NCBI GenBank assembly: GCA_040437565.1
Contig: JBDOQK010000004.1
Coordinates: 558,001-622,000 of the forward strand
Direction: 5' to 3'
Source: Albugo candida
Lineage: Eukaryota; Oomycota; Peronosporomycetes; Albuginales
Length of the DNA: 64,000 bases
The position numbers and the translations under genes are program-made. The notes beneath the pieces were generated by a model. The model saw nothing but the letters and a program-made list of their open reading frames with translations. It searched no databases and had not been told where the DNA came from. The stretch's first letter is position 1, and each line of letters starts with the position of its first letter. This document shows positions 10,801 through 21,308 of the stretch, piece by piece.

Positions 10801-12919
10801 ATTGAGTGGATTGATGATATCGTCCAGTGGTCAATGCGGTCATGGCACAATGACCAAACTCACTCCAAGCACATCTCATCTGTTCTTAAATGGTCGATGT
10901 GTTGACTTATCAGAGTATGTAATTGGGGATTCCGACATCGAAGACTTGCTTGCTTACGATTTGAAAAGTCGAACCGAAGATGCAGCAAAAGTTGTGTTGA
11001 AAGATGAGGTTTCCGAGATGAGTGTGGAAGAAGCGAGTTTGCAAAGCCTATACCTTATGAAGGTATGCGGTCTCTTAGATCAGCACCGACGCTGGGATCG
11101 GTACAATGCACTGGAATTAGTGACGCTACCTGGTTCCAAGGACCATCCAATGATCCACATTGACGGAGATTCGACGCTGAATGTGGTCGCGTTTCTCGAT
11201 CCATTGACAGAGGCAACTCAGCGAATGAGTTCTATCTTACAGACTCTTCACACACAATTGAATGCCACGATCGATGTCATTCTCGTTCCTGGTTCCGAGT
11301 ACTCGGAATTCCCATTACGACGATTTTATAAATACGTCTTTGGTAGTGCTCCTCTGCGTGTCGGTAATTCTATCATGATTGGCGCTGCATTTCGAAATCT
11401 GCCCATCAAACCGATACTCACAATGAACATTGATACAGTGGAAGAATGGAATGTGCATACATACGAATCGCGTTATGATGCTGACAATTTACTGGTGGAT
11501 CCACAGAACGAGGCAGAAGTAAGAGGCACAAAAACAGTGTCGTTCATCTTGAAGAATTTACTCGTATATGGCCGGTGCGTTGATATTACAGACGGCCGAA
11601 TGATTCCACCGAATGGTTTGCAGTTGGTTTTGGATCAACGATTAGGAAGTGAAACACTGAGTCATGATACTTTGGTCATGCGGAATCTTGGGTATTTTCA
11701 ACTGCAAGCAATTCCAGGAGTCTGGTCTCTTCATCTTGCAAGAGGTCGTGCTGCCAATTTGTATGAGATCGTAATGAATCATGGCGATTCGAACGCTGAA
11801 ACGGAAGCTGTGCATTCGATCCCAATTTTCATTTGCGACTTTAATACTCGGCAAACCAATTTAGTTGTGAAAAAACGACCGGGAAAGGAACTAATTGCGC
11901 TACTCGACTCGGATGAATACGATAAGGCTGATCACGTTGAGGAAGATATGAATGAGGCTGGCCATACCAGATCGTTCCTGAATTCGTACTGGACCTCCGT
12001 TTCCAGCTTGCTCGCACGAAGGAAATCCGCAGCACCGATCTCTACTGATAAAGCGATGGAAGACTCAAAGGATACGATTCATGTCTTCTCGCTCGCTACC
12101 GGACATTTGTATGAGCGATTTTTGAAAATTATGATGCTCAGTGTCGTCAAGCGTACCAAAAGCGACGTGGTGTTTTGGCTGCTTGAGAATTTTCTGTCCC
12201 CCAATTTCAAGCGTTCGATTCCAGCGTTACAAGCTGAATTCGGCATCAAAATACGTCTTATTACGTACAAATGGCCCAAATGGCTTCGTCGTCAAACTGT
12301 CAAACAAAGGATAATATGGGGATACAAGATCTTATTTCTCGACGTTCTGTTTCCTCTTAATGTCAACCGCATCGTTTACGTTGACGCAGATCAAGTAGTC
12401 CGAGCTGATTTGAAGGAGTTGTGGGAAATGGATTTGAAGGGAGCAGTATACGCATACGCTCCTTTCTGCGGATCTCGAAACCTCGGCTTTCAATTCTGGC
12501 GTGAGGGATTTTGGAAGTCGCATCTGCAGGGAAAACCGTATCATATCAGCGCTTTGTATCTCGTCGACCTTAAGCAGTTCAGAAAGATTGCGGCTGGGGA
12601 TACTTTACGGGGCATCTACGAACAACTGAGTAGCGATCCAAATTCTCTAGCCAACTTGGATCAAGATTTACCAAACTTTGTGCAGCATAACATTCCAATC
12701 TTCACGTTGCCACAAGAATGGTTATGGTGTGAGTCCTGGTGTAGCGATGAGACAAAGGCAGAAGCGAAAACAATCGACTTGTGCAATAACCCAAAAGAGA
12801 AAGAGCCTAAACTCGACATGGCCAAACGTGTTATTTCTGGGCATTTATTCCAAGAGAGTTGGATCGAGTTGGACCAAGAAATTCGGGAAGGTGAGAAGAG
12901 ATCCCTTGCCCGCATGTGA
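7835..12919 (+). CDS. UGGT: UDP-glucose:glycoprotein glucosyltransferase (UGGT)
   Basis: Three exons are predicted: 7835-7959, 8016-8283 and 8336-12919, giving about 1658 residues. Phases agree and introns are 56 and 52 bp. Residues 1-20 (MRWTLLTSILLAFAPQ...) form a signal peptide, and the next block (HVNVTASW) matches the UGGT N-terminus. The middle ~1200 residues are the thioredoxin-like and beta-sandwich folding-sensor region. From about residue 1377 the GT24 glucosyltransferase domain follows: IHVFSLATGHLYERF, the DxD motif in VYVDADQVVR near residue 1480, then HISALYLVDLKQFR and LDQDLPN. UGGT reglucosylates misfolded N-glycoproteins in the ER for calnexin/calreticulin. The predicted C-terminus ends SLARM and lacks an HDEL/KDEL-type signal. 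A GTGAGA donor-like site just before the stop leaves open a further small exon. Confidence 0.95.
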
Positions 12920-12966
12920 ATCACATTTGCCTGTATCTCCTCGTTACCAACAAATGGCAAGAAATG

Positions 12967-14135
12967 TTAACTGGTCGGTGAAGCAATGCGGCAATCAATC
13001 ATCCTGATTTGATCTGAGAATGTTTTGAAGCGTAGTTCGAGATTATCAAAGCGACAGCTATATACTGACGCATTTTGCTCGTTGATTTCGTTGTACACGT
13101 GCTCATTTCTTCTGCCGCGACCCTGATGAACACTTCGGATATCTAAGACGAGCATCTGCTCGATAGCATGTTGAGCATCCGTGAGCGTATCATAGAATCG
13201 ACATTGTCTTTCCTCCACAAATGTTACAAGTGCTTTGAGAGCTACTTCAGAGAATACGACCGGGCAGTCCACCTCAGCTGCTTTCGTTTCAGAGACCCAG
13301 GACGGACAACCGAAATCGAGGTTACAGTCCGCTGGAATGTAGGGCTTGATGTCCAGCACTGGGGTTTGATGGACAAAATCGTGACCGCTGATAGAAATCT
13401 CTCGTTTCGTAACGCAGACACTTTCGATCTTGACTAGACTGAGCCCCAAGCTGTTGGGCCGATGAGGAGTTCTTGTCGAGAAAACTCCGACTTTTTTCCC
13501 GCCCAGCCTGCTCATATGCATGAGAATCAAAGCCAGATAGGTGTAGAATCTCTTTTCACGGACCTTGGCGGTGCAATCTTGGCTATGAAGGAATCAGTGG
13601 TTCCATCTTGTTTGCTTAAATTTGTGTTTTCATGAAAAGTGAAGAGGACCCAGATATGACTGAATTCATCCAGACACTCGAGTGAGGCAGATGGAACAGA
13701 TCGCTGGAATCGGATGACTGCACGACTTAAAGGAACCAAATGACCCTGACGCGGAGTTCCCCGTCGATCAGTGAAGCAAGAGTCCACATGTGCAATCGCG
13801 TGAAAGCAATAGCCTTTCTTGGCTTGCAATTGCTGGATTCCAAGACATAGTTTCTAGCGTTTCAATGTTGTCAAAGTAATCGTAGATAATGATGCATTGC
13901 TTACACGCTCAGCATTGGTCCTACCAGTGCGTTCTTGTTGCCGCAATTCTCTCTGCTTCTGCAGATCCTTCTTCAATCGATCGTTGTCAGATTTTAGTTG
14001 TAGCATCTCATCGCGTATTTTCCGTGTTGTTGCATGATTAGCGGTAGAGCTACACAGATAGGTGCTATAGAAATGATACACTGCTAATCCGAGTACAAAA
14101 GTACAGCAACCCGGCAACAAAGCACTGGAGCTCAT
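12967..14135 (-). CDS. TRMO: TRMO-like tRNA t6A37 N6-methyltransferase with N-terminal membrane anchor
   Basis: Three exons on the minus strand are predicted: 14135-13905, 13853-13564 and 13507-12967 (353 residues, phases consistent, introns 51 and 56 bp). Exons 2-3 carry the TrmO/UPF0066 fold: a GTPRQG loop, LDEFSHIWVLFTFH, IAPPRLGGKKVGVFSTRTPH, RPNSLGLSLVKIE and TPVLDIKPYIP. In characterised homologues this enzyme uses SAM to methylate t6A37 of tRNA-Thr(GGU). Exon 1 adds a hydrophobic segment (about residues 8-27) and a charged helix with coiled-coil character (about 37-70), joined in frame. The gene converges on UGGT with only 47 bp between stop codons. The fold is very likely; the exon-1 fusion is inferred from splice phase and needs transcript support. 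Confidence 0.85.
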
Positions 14136-15373
14136 CCGTCTTTCGTCGATACAGCGAGTTTATCAGTTACGCTTACCCGATCGCCATTGAAAGGAGCTCA
14201 AATAATACCATACTCAAATTCTTTGTGTGCTTTCTCATGAAGGATGTCTATTAGACTAAAGCCCATTACACGGAAGGATAATTTTCTACTGCACATATAT
14301 AGAAGCCCAAATGCCTTTTGCAAAGTTTGCTACTCTTACAGCATTTTGATACGTGTTCAGCGATCAGCTTAACTTTAGGTAAAAATGTTACGAATTTGAT
14401 GCACTTCATAAAGAATCCAAGCGCAGCCTCCAGTCGTCGTAGAATACGCTGAAAGTTGTATATATTGATCATTGCGGTGCCTTCACAAGTTGTTGTTGAG
14501 GAGGCATCATATCCAACGACATGCAAGCTTGTTATATCTGTGACCGACGGAGTGAACGAAATGGGCCACTCCCTACCATCGTCTATTTTTCCATCTCAAA
14601 GAGCTGAATGTGAACGATGTCGAGATGGATGGGCATTACGATCATGGCAAGCTCTCCTTCCCTTTTCACTACACGGGAACTTGAGAGTTGACACACCTAC
14701 GACATCTCCTCTATCGCTAATGACCAAAAGACCTGTGTAGATGGTCCAGAGATCCTAGTCAAAATAACACTACAATCATGAAGAAAATCATGGGTATCTG
14801 ATCTATCTTTATAGCATTGTTGTCAAGTCTCGATGCATTCTATCAAGCTTGTGACATCATTAAGGTAATCATAATCGATATCGTAGACATATTATGAAGA
14901 TGCTTCAGCAAGACGAGCTTTTTCATTCTCATATATGTTAATAAAGACCTTCAAACGAAGTCATTCCACCATTGGCACTGCACTAGTCTCCTCAGATGAC
15001 TACCCTTGCAAAATGAGTGGATCCGTTCATATATACGCGCTTTACTTTCCTGTCAAATGACCTTTTGCAGTAACAACATGAGGTGCTTGTTGAGATCAGA
15101 AACTGAGCGCGTTCTTTACCATTCCAGCCTTCTTTGTGTTTTTAAGTATTGAGTATCACGTATGAATATTAATCATGCTGTTCCGAGCAGAAACTGTAGA
15201 AATTATTCGTTTTTTCAACGAATACGACAAATATGATTTTTTCAGCAACCATGGAACCGCATGATCTCCCACATTTTTTTATGTGCCCCATCAATTTTCG
15301 CCTTCCCACTTTTCTGTCATTCTTTCTATTGTTACATGAGCTCGTCTTCTGCCGCGATGGTAGCTACCAATCA
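14136..15373. other. Gene-poor stretch after the TRMO gene
   Basis: Two overlapping open frames lie here on opposite strands (14266-14526 minus, 14456-14740 plus). Neither shows a domain, a convincing signal peptide or codon structure that distinguishes it from chance. The first 100 bases should contain the promoter of the TRMO-like gene. Nothing else is recognised. Confidence 0.4.
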
Positions 15374-16800
15374 TCAAAATAAATCTAGTTGGTCAACCGA
15401 TCTACAAAGTGAGTGATAAAATCCGCAATCAGGTGCCGCCCGAAGAATCAGTCTCTTTTCACTACTCCTACTTTGAGAGTCTTTTCCGTCTAATGGAATA
15501 GCAGTATCCATGATCGCTTTAACATAAATGTCACTCAGAATCTGCTTGTATACCAAGGATTCCAGCATGATGCTCATGCCCTGAACGACATTCCGAATCA
15601 ATTCACGAGATCTATTCACCTTGATAGGTACAGTAGCCATCGAGTGGAAGATCGAGTTCCACGGTTCAAGAAGGCAGCGATGTACTCAGGCATTAGAGAT
15701 GTCAGAATGATCTCTTGAGAAATGTAACAAAAGATCCATCGGATCGAAATGAACGTGACTTTTTGTGCTGTTTTGATCGAGTGGATTGATGGAGACAAGC
15801 AGGTTGATCGAGATATTGTTTCGCCATCGAAACGATAACGAAACTATACTTAAAAAGTTCAGCGATCACATGCAAATGGCGACCTATGTACAAATTTGCC
15901 TCGTCATACCTCCTTGCAATATCGGACACGGTTTCCCTATCAAAGTTCCCGCTCACCGTTCTTTTACGTCATCTCATGGCACTAATAGCCACGAAAGCGA
16001 CATTGATTTCGGTCTATGCTGTTTAAGATCGCAAGTAAACACTTTTTTCGCTTCAATTCTGCGCAACATTTTCTTCAGATCCGGGTGAATCTTTTTCTTG
16101 AAGCTCTTCTTCCTGTATCTCCCTGGTTTTTAACAGCGGATTTAGGTTTATATCAATGTGATCGACTCGAATATATCTATTGAATGGAAGCACATTGCAA
16201 CATTCGGAGTGGTAGAATCTCTGAGTGGATCTTATTCGGTATCGTTTCAAGAAAACGAGCAACTCTGTTCGAGAAAAAGAGCATTTATCTTAATTGTTGT
16301 ACAGTCACTGAGATGAATACGATGCTACAATTGATCTCGAACCCGCCTGATGTACCGTTCTCGGGCTCTCGTACAAAAATGTCAGCGCTTATGATTGCTG
16401 ACCTGTATGAATAAGAAAGAACGTCGGGTCAAATCTATTCAAGATAAATGTACACNNNNNNNNNNNNNNNNNNNNNNNNNNNNNNNNNNNNNNNNNNNNN
16501 NNNNNNNNNNNNNNNNNNNNNNNNNNNNNNNNNNNNNNNNNNNNNNNNNNNNNNNAAACGAGCAACTCTGTTCGAGAAAAAGAGCATTTATCTTAATTGT
16601 TGTACAGTCACTGAGATGAATACGATGCTACAATTGATCTCGAACCCGCCTGATGTACCGTTCTCGGGCTCTCGTACAAAAATGTCAGCGCTTATGATTG
16701 CTGACCTGTATGAATAAGAAAGAACGTCGGGTCAAATCTATTCAAGATAAATGTACACCAAAGATGTGTATTTGATGTCGTGACGCAGCGGAACCTTCAT
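15374..16800 (-). CDS. Possible multi-exon gene of unknown function
   Basis: Several consecutive minus-strand open segments read like pieces of one protein. An ATG at 16800 follows a TATATATAA string and starts MKVPLRHDIKYTSLV, with a GTACAT donor after 16757. A continuation at 16705 reads SAIISADIFVREPENG. Further segments lie at 16262-16053, 15953-15702 (RRYDEANLYIGRHLHVIAEL) and 15640-15374 (GMSIMLESLVYKQILSD). The gap duplication at 16253-16758 falls inside the gene. I cannot join the last segments in phase with certainty and recognise no family. It could be a real intron-rich gene, a decayed gene or chance. Confidence 0.3.
16253..16455. repeat. Left copy of gap-flanking assembly overlap (203 bp)
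   Basis: This 203-bp stretch is repeated identically at 16556-16758 across a 100-N gap. Exact identity abutting both sides of the N run shows overlapping contig ends that the scaffolder failed to merge, not a biological direct repeat. Confidence 0.9.
16456..16555. other. Assembly gap (100 N)
   Basis: A run of exactly 100 N, flanked by a 203-bp identical overlap, so the true gap length is probably negative. Confidence 0.99.
16556..16758. repeat. Right copy of gap-flanking assembly overlap (203 bp)
   Basis: Second copy of 16253-16455, starting at the first base after the gap. It should be collapsed with the left copy. Confidence 0.9.
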
Positions 16801-17030
16801 TATATATAAAACAACCGCTTTGGATCGAATAAGCTAATATTCACTTCAGCATCCTGCACTTGATGGCTGCAACAATTGACAAGATAGAGAATATCGGAAA
16901 GACACAAAATATATGTGATAGGTTGAGATTCGGAGTGCTTAGATAAAGGGTGCATTTAAGGCTCGCTGGAAGAAATATGAATGAGGTGCGAGTGAGCTCC
17001 ACATCTCAATTTTCCGTCTACTATAACTAA

Positions 17031-17321
17031 CAAACTTTTGATCTTTTTTGTCATTCGTATGGCTCAAATCGGCGTTTAGCAACAACTAACCTAGCTGATC
17101 ACATAGGGTATACACTCAGGTGCCTCAATCATTATCTTCGTTATCGAAGGGAGCAATGGCATCAAACGATGCACAAAATATGCGTTGAAATTTCATGGCA
17201 AAGCGAGCGAACGTTGGCTTATAGTATTAGTACTATCGACGATCTCTTGAAAAATGTTGCGCCGATAGCCAATCTACTCGGCACGGCATTGCTGGCGGAA
17301 GCAATGGGTAAATTTGCATGA
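17031..17321 (+). CDS. Exon-like open frame, unknown protein
   Basis: A 96-codon window is open between stops. It reads as a compositionally normal, helix-prone peptide: LADHIGYTLRCLNHYLRYRR near its start and TIDDLLKNVAPIANLLGTAL near its end. A possible acceptor (GTTTAG) lies at 17074-17079 and a GGTAAATTT donor-like site near 17307. Only one internal ATG occurs (17169). It may be an internal exon of an unmodelled plus-strand gene starting near 16.86 kb, but I could not find flanking exons whose phase fits. No family is recognised. Confidence 0.25.
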   Translation, partial: QTFDLFCHSYGSNRRLATTNLADHIGYTLRCLNHYLRYRREQWHQTMHKICVEISWQSERTLAYSISTIDDLLKNVAPIANLLGTALLAEAMGKFA

Positions 17322-19690
17322 ATCAAGCTTGATCGTTCAATATCTAGAAAGCGTTGTCTGAAGAGTCAGCTGGAGCGCCTGATAAATGTGATCAATTCGA
17401 TTGATCAAATTTTCTGTGTGGTCTGAACTGCTACAAAGAAGTCTGAAGCGACGCCTACTATCGGCAAAAAGCGCACAGCTTCATATGTGAATTCTTCTTT
17501 CGGCATTGCTGGAAAGAATTCTGGTCGCAGATTAGAAACATTTTGTAAAATCTCAGTGTTAATAATGGAACGAATGGGAAGAATCTACCAAAAGAGAAGG
17601 GACAGCAGGTTTGTTCTAGCGTACTGAGGTTGCTCAACGTAGATGGGCATGAAGCGCCTAGAAACTAGACCAAGAGTCCGAAATCAAGGAGTTCAAATCT
17701 TCCAGGATGCAAGCTTGACCGGAGTGCACCCTGCGGTTCGGACAGCGCAAACTTTCCGTCATTCATCAGCGATTTCCATACTTTTTTCTGATGATAGACG
17801 TCGAATATGTAACCTTTAGCACTTAACGTCTCTCGTGATGACCACGTGCATCGTCTTTGGACTGCTAATCCTTTCAGTGATCGCACTATATGCTCCGTTC
17901 TTTTTTTTTCTGGTTTCTCCCTTCTATAGACCACTTAAAGATGCCTAAAACGCATGGTGTACATGGTTATCTTGGAATTCTAGAGTGCCACATTTGATTC
18001 ACCAATTGGCTAGCTCAAAATCCGTTGATTATGAACCTTTATCGCTGATAGCATTCCTCACTACGCAATTATCAACTGAGATGACTTCATACTTTCAAGC
18101 ATCATCCTCATTAAGGTGGATCTGAGCATTGTCCGACATACTGAGATAAAAAGATCGACTGAATAAAAATGCCATCAGCTGAATTGAATTGGCAGCCAAT
18201 TCACAGAGGATTTCTTCACTTTATAAAAGCCTGCTGACTTTACCTCTTCCAAATTCTTACAGATCAGTTACTGATCCTTCTTCAGCGAAGTAAGCTGTAT
18301 CTATAGGTGTGCCGCCCGTAGAAAAGCTCACTCACAGAAGTTTAGGATACCATATACAATCAAGAAACGTATCATTTAATCAATCGTGGACTTCCAAGGT
18401 ATACAACAAATCGAAAGTTGTAGTACCTTGATGTTCAACCCAATCACAAGAGAGATGCTTTCGATATTACATACTAAGAATAGGGCAAGAAGATTCTGCG
18501 AGAGACTCTCGTGTCGAGGACACAATCCTTATTCGGGCATTGAAGGCATTAGATGTGAGATTTGAGATGTAGTCACGGAGAGAGTTGGAAAATAAAACAC
18601 CATTCATTACATTACAACTACATATGATAGAAATATCCTATTTCTTCTGAGAAGAGTCGGACTCTTCCGGAAAAATATTACCCAGCTTATGGTGAAGGGT
18701 TATACGCCTATCCCAGGAATGACTAGAAAATCACAATGCAGAACGTTTCGATATATATATCAATGATCGGGCGGGCGATCGGGCTTCATTTCATATAGGT
18801 TAATAAAATGTACGTGTCTTATATCGCAGTCAAAAAAACAAAAGATTGATAGCGACAAGCTACCACTTTACTTTGCAATTTTTCTCACTCCGACTACGAT
18901 CCCATGCTTCTTTTGTTAAGCACCTTTTTTTTATATATATTCTGACTCCAGTCCAACGATGGCTTTAAAGTGAAATGCAGATAACGTACCTGAATAACAA
19001 GTGGTTTCCGGAAGCGTAGAAGCGGGTATCCTACTCATCTTTGTCCTTCAGAAATTTGTCGTCGATTTTGATTCGTTTGAGCCCTTAGGGACTGAAAATG
19101 GAACCAACAGGGGTCGTTTGGTGTACGATCTTTATGCTTGTGCGCTGTTTTTGTCTCATGTAAGTATGAGATGTTCACAGAATTCCATTACAGTAAGCAT
19201 GTGTGTATGCAAGAAGGAAATAAATATTTTGTTGAATGATCGAACGATCGATAGTTTCGATCGCATAAGATATTGTCAACGCTACGCTATTTCGAGGTAA
19301 AAATCGAAATGGGACAGTGTAGTGCAAACAGGCTTTTCTACACTATTAGGAAATCAGCCCCAAAGAATGACAAACTAAGTTGTATCAATAAAATGAGTAT
19401 TTCGTCTCTTGCAAATTCATTTCCTGCGTTCTAAGAATTGTTTCATGCATATACAATTTCCTTCATGATGAGTACAATACATTTCATCTGATAAGTTCCA
19501 GTTTTGAATGTTGTCTAAGTAATCTGCAATGCAGTAGTGTGTTTTAAAATGGTAAAGTGTCGTGTCCATAATCTACGGCTACTTGACGTGTTCAATCATC
19601 TTATCAAATTGTTTGTGGAAATGCGTGTTCGAATAAATGGTGAGCTTGCTTCGGTGCATTAACTGTCGCATGAGGCTTCAAATTCCTCTG
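17322..19690. other. Region with no supported gene
   Basis: There are scattered short open frames only. The longest are 17665-17934 (minus) and 19001-19300 (plus, with a hydrophobic start but no further features). A/T-rich strings such as TTTTTTATATATATT near 18930 are the only sequence peculiarities. Nothing is called. Confidence 0.45.
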
Positions 19691-20490
19691 CAGCGCGCTC
19701 AGCAATTCATTATTCCTGCTATAGGCTCCTTTTTTGACATTCGCTTAAATAGAGCGCCACTTCCACTCCACCATCATGCAGTATCTGGTCTTTTCCGACT
19801 TTTGTCACTAACACGTTCCAATTCATTCCGACTTCTTTTACCACCAATCTTTTACCACCACTTCTTGTAGTTCGGTCATTATTTTTTCAATGCTCGCAAC
19901 TGTTCAGCATTAAATAACTCACGCTAAGTCATCTCGCTGAAAGAGATAGGCTGGGTGTCACTGCCGGATTCTTCTACAGCTAAATTACTATTTTAGTGGA
20001 AACCTTCCGATGCAAGTGCAGGTGGAAGTACCACATAGTGTCGATGCCATCGCATGACTGATTTAGTCGATTTGCGTTGTCCGAGCTGTAAGAATCTTGC
20101 TTGAGACACCTCTGCCGTAGCCGTTTCCATTCAATACCTCCGCTACCAACGCGTTTTGTGGTGAACCGTTTCGATTTCTACTTGAGGCTATCTTTTTTGC
20201 TGTCGAAGCGTTTAGCCTTAGTTTTTTGCTTTCTAGTCTTATTTGGAAAAGGTCAATCGGGCCATGAAATATCAGTAAAAAATCATCCGACACATGCAGA
20301 TATGAATCAAGACTCCAAGTCTTTGTGATTTTGCATGCTGATTGGGATATTGTATTCTAATCTAAGCTACTCTATTTGTGCAAATGCGCGTCGTTACATC
20401 GTTAAATAATGTGTCTAAACTTATAAATCGATGCAATCACTGGAAGGGACACACAAGAACCTCAAGATAAGCGAGAAAAATCGAGATGAA
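19690..20490 (+). repeat. Dispersed repeat, copy 1 (intact)
   Basis: This segment is found again in reverse orientation at about 25790-25160 and 23478-23400. Matching landmarks include GCGCGCTCAGCAATTC (19694), CACGCTAAGTCATCTCGCT (19920), CTTGAGACACCTCTGCCGTA (20100), TTTTGCATGCTGATTGGG (20329) and GGGACACACAAGAACC (20446). The copies are clearly diverged. Short minus-strand peptides in copy 1 (RGVSSKILTARTTQID) resemble those in copy 2 (GGVSSKLFTDRTTQID), so the family may once have been coding. The family is not recognised. Confidence 0.75.
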
Positions 20491-21118
20491 AAAAGAATGT
20501 ATAGCTTGCATAGGTGCTGAACGTCAAACCAGTGTCTGTGCAAGTGCGTGGGATGCCATCTGATCGACCCAAACGAATCAACTCTCTGCATCATCGACGC
20601 AAAGACTTAGTCGGAATTTGAGCTCGTTGCAGCAGCCTTGGATGCGCCCATGCAAAGAACATGTGGCCGTTACAGGAGGGTAGGACACAGCGTACGAAAA
20701 TGTGAAAGTGCAATTACAGGACCCACAGGACCATTTTTTGAAATAAAGGTTTCTTGTGCCATGAATGACCCGTAAACAGTGAAATATTACGACCGAGTTT
20801 ACAGTACAGAATAGTATATTTTTGTGTCATGAACGAACCGTGAACTATGAAATAGTCTAACAAGAATGATCACGAGTGAACAAAGGCGAACGCGAACTAA
20901 ACTGAATGATTGCGAATTGAGCGCAAATAGTGGGCATCGATCAGTAGCGGGCAGTGCTATCATATTATTATATTGTCCCTTACCTACGCGTACGTTTTAG
21001 CACTACGCAAGATTAAAATTAGCCAATCATAGCAAACTGAGGGGATTCTACCAAACCCACTGAGGGGATATTATCGCTTCGCTTATTTTGACTATAAAAT
21101 GGAGAACTTTTATTGGTA
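20491..21118. other. Non-coding repeat-like sequence
   Basis: No gene is supported. The text contains two similar phrases, GTGCCATGAATGACCCGTAA near 20756 and GTGTCATGAACGAACCGTGA near 20825, about 70 bp apart. This suggests a degenerate local duplication within repetitive DNA. Confidence 0.4.
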
Positions 21119-21308
21119 GCCGGTATAGCCACACACCCTTTTTTGGTATAGCCACACCCCTAATCTGAATGAGAACACCGGTATCGTTAGACCCGCTAAT
21201 TATCTTAAATAAATGGGAGCCGGTATCGCTACACTAACTAAGTTAAATCAAGAAAACGGTATCGCCACCCCCCACTAAATCTCCCCTTGATCAAATGGGA
21301 CCGGTACG
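21119..21308 (+). repeat. Cluster of degenerate CCGGTATCGCCACAC motifs
   Basis: Six related words occur in about 190 bp: GCCGGTATAGCCACACA (21119), GGTATAGCCACACCCC (21145), ACCGGTATCGTTAGACCC (21177), GCCGGTATCGCTACAC (21219), ACGGTATCGCCACCCCC (21256) and ACCGGTAC (21300). They are 25-45 bp apart, all on the same strand, and separated by A/T-rich spacers. I know of no named element with this structure. It resembles a spaced binding-site or subterminal repeat array of a transposon. Confidence 0.7.

Noticed and set aside
14266-14526. Small Cys-rich minus-strand frame (KCCKSSKLC) considered as a secreted peptide
   Set aside because: No N-terminal signal sequence and it lies between two genes' regulatory regions with no other support.
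17665-17934. Minus-strand 89-codon frame considered as a gene
   Set aside because: No ATG-context, domain or flanking exon support; composition not distinctive.
21119-21308. CRISPR-like array
   Set aside because: Repeat words are short and degenerate, spacers vary from about 8 to 30 bp, and the genome is eukaryotic.
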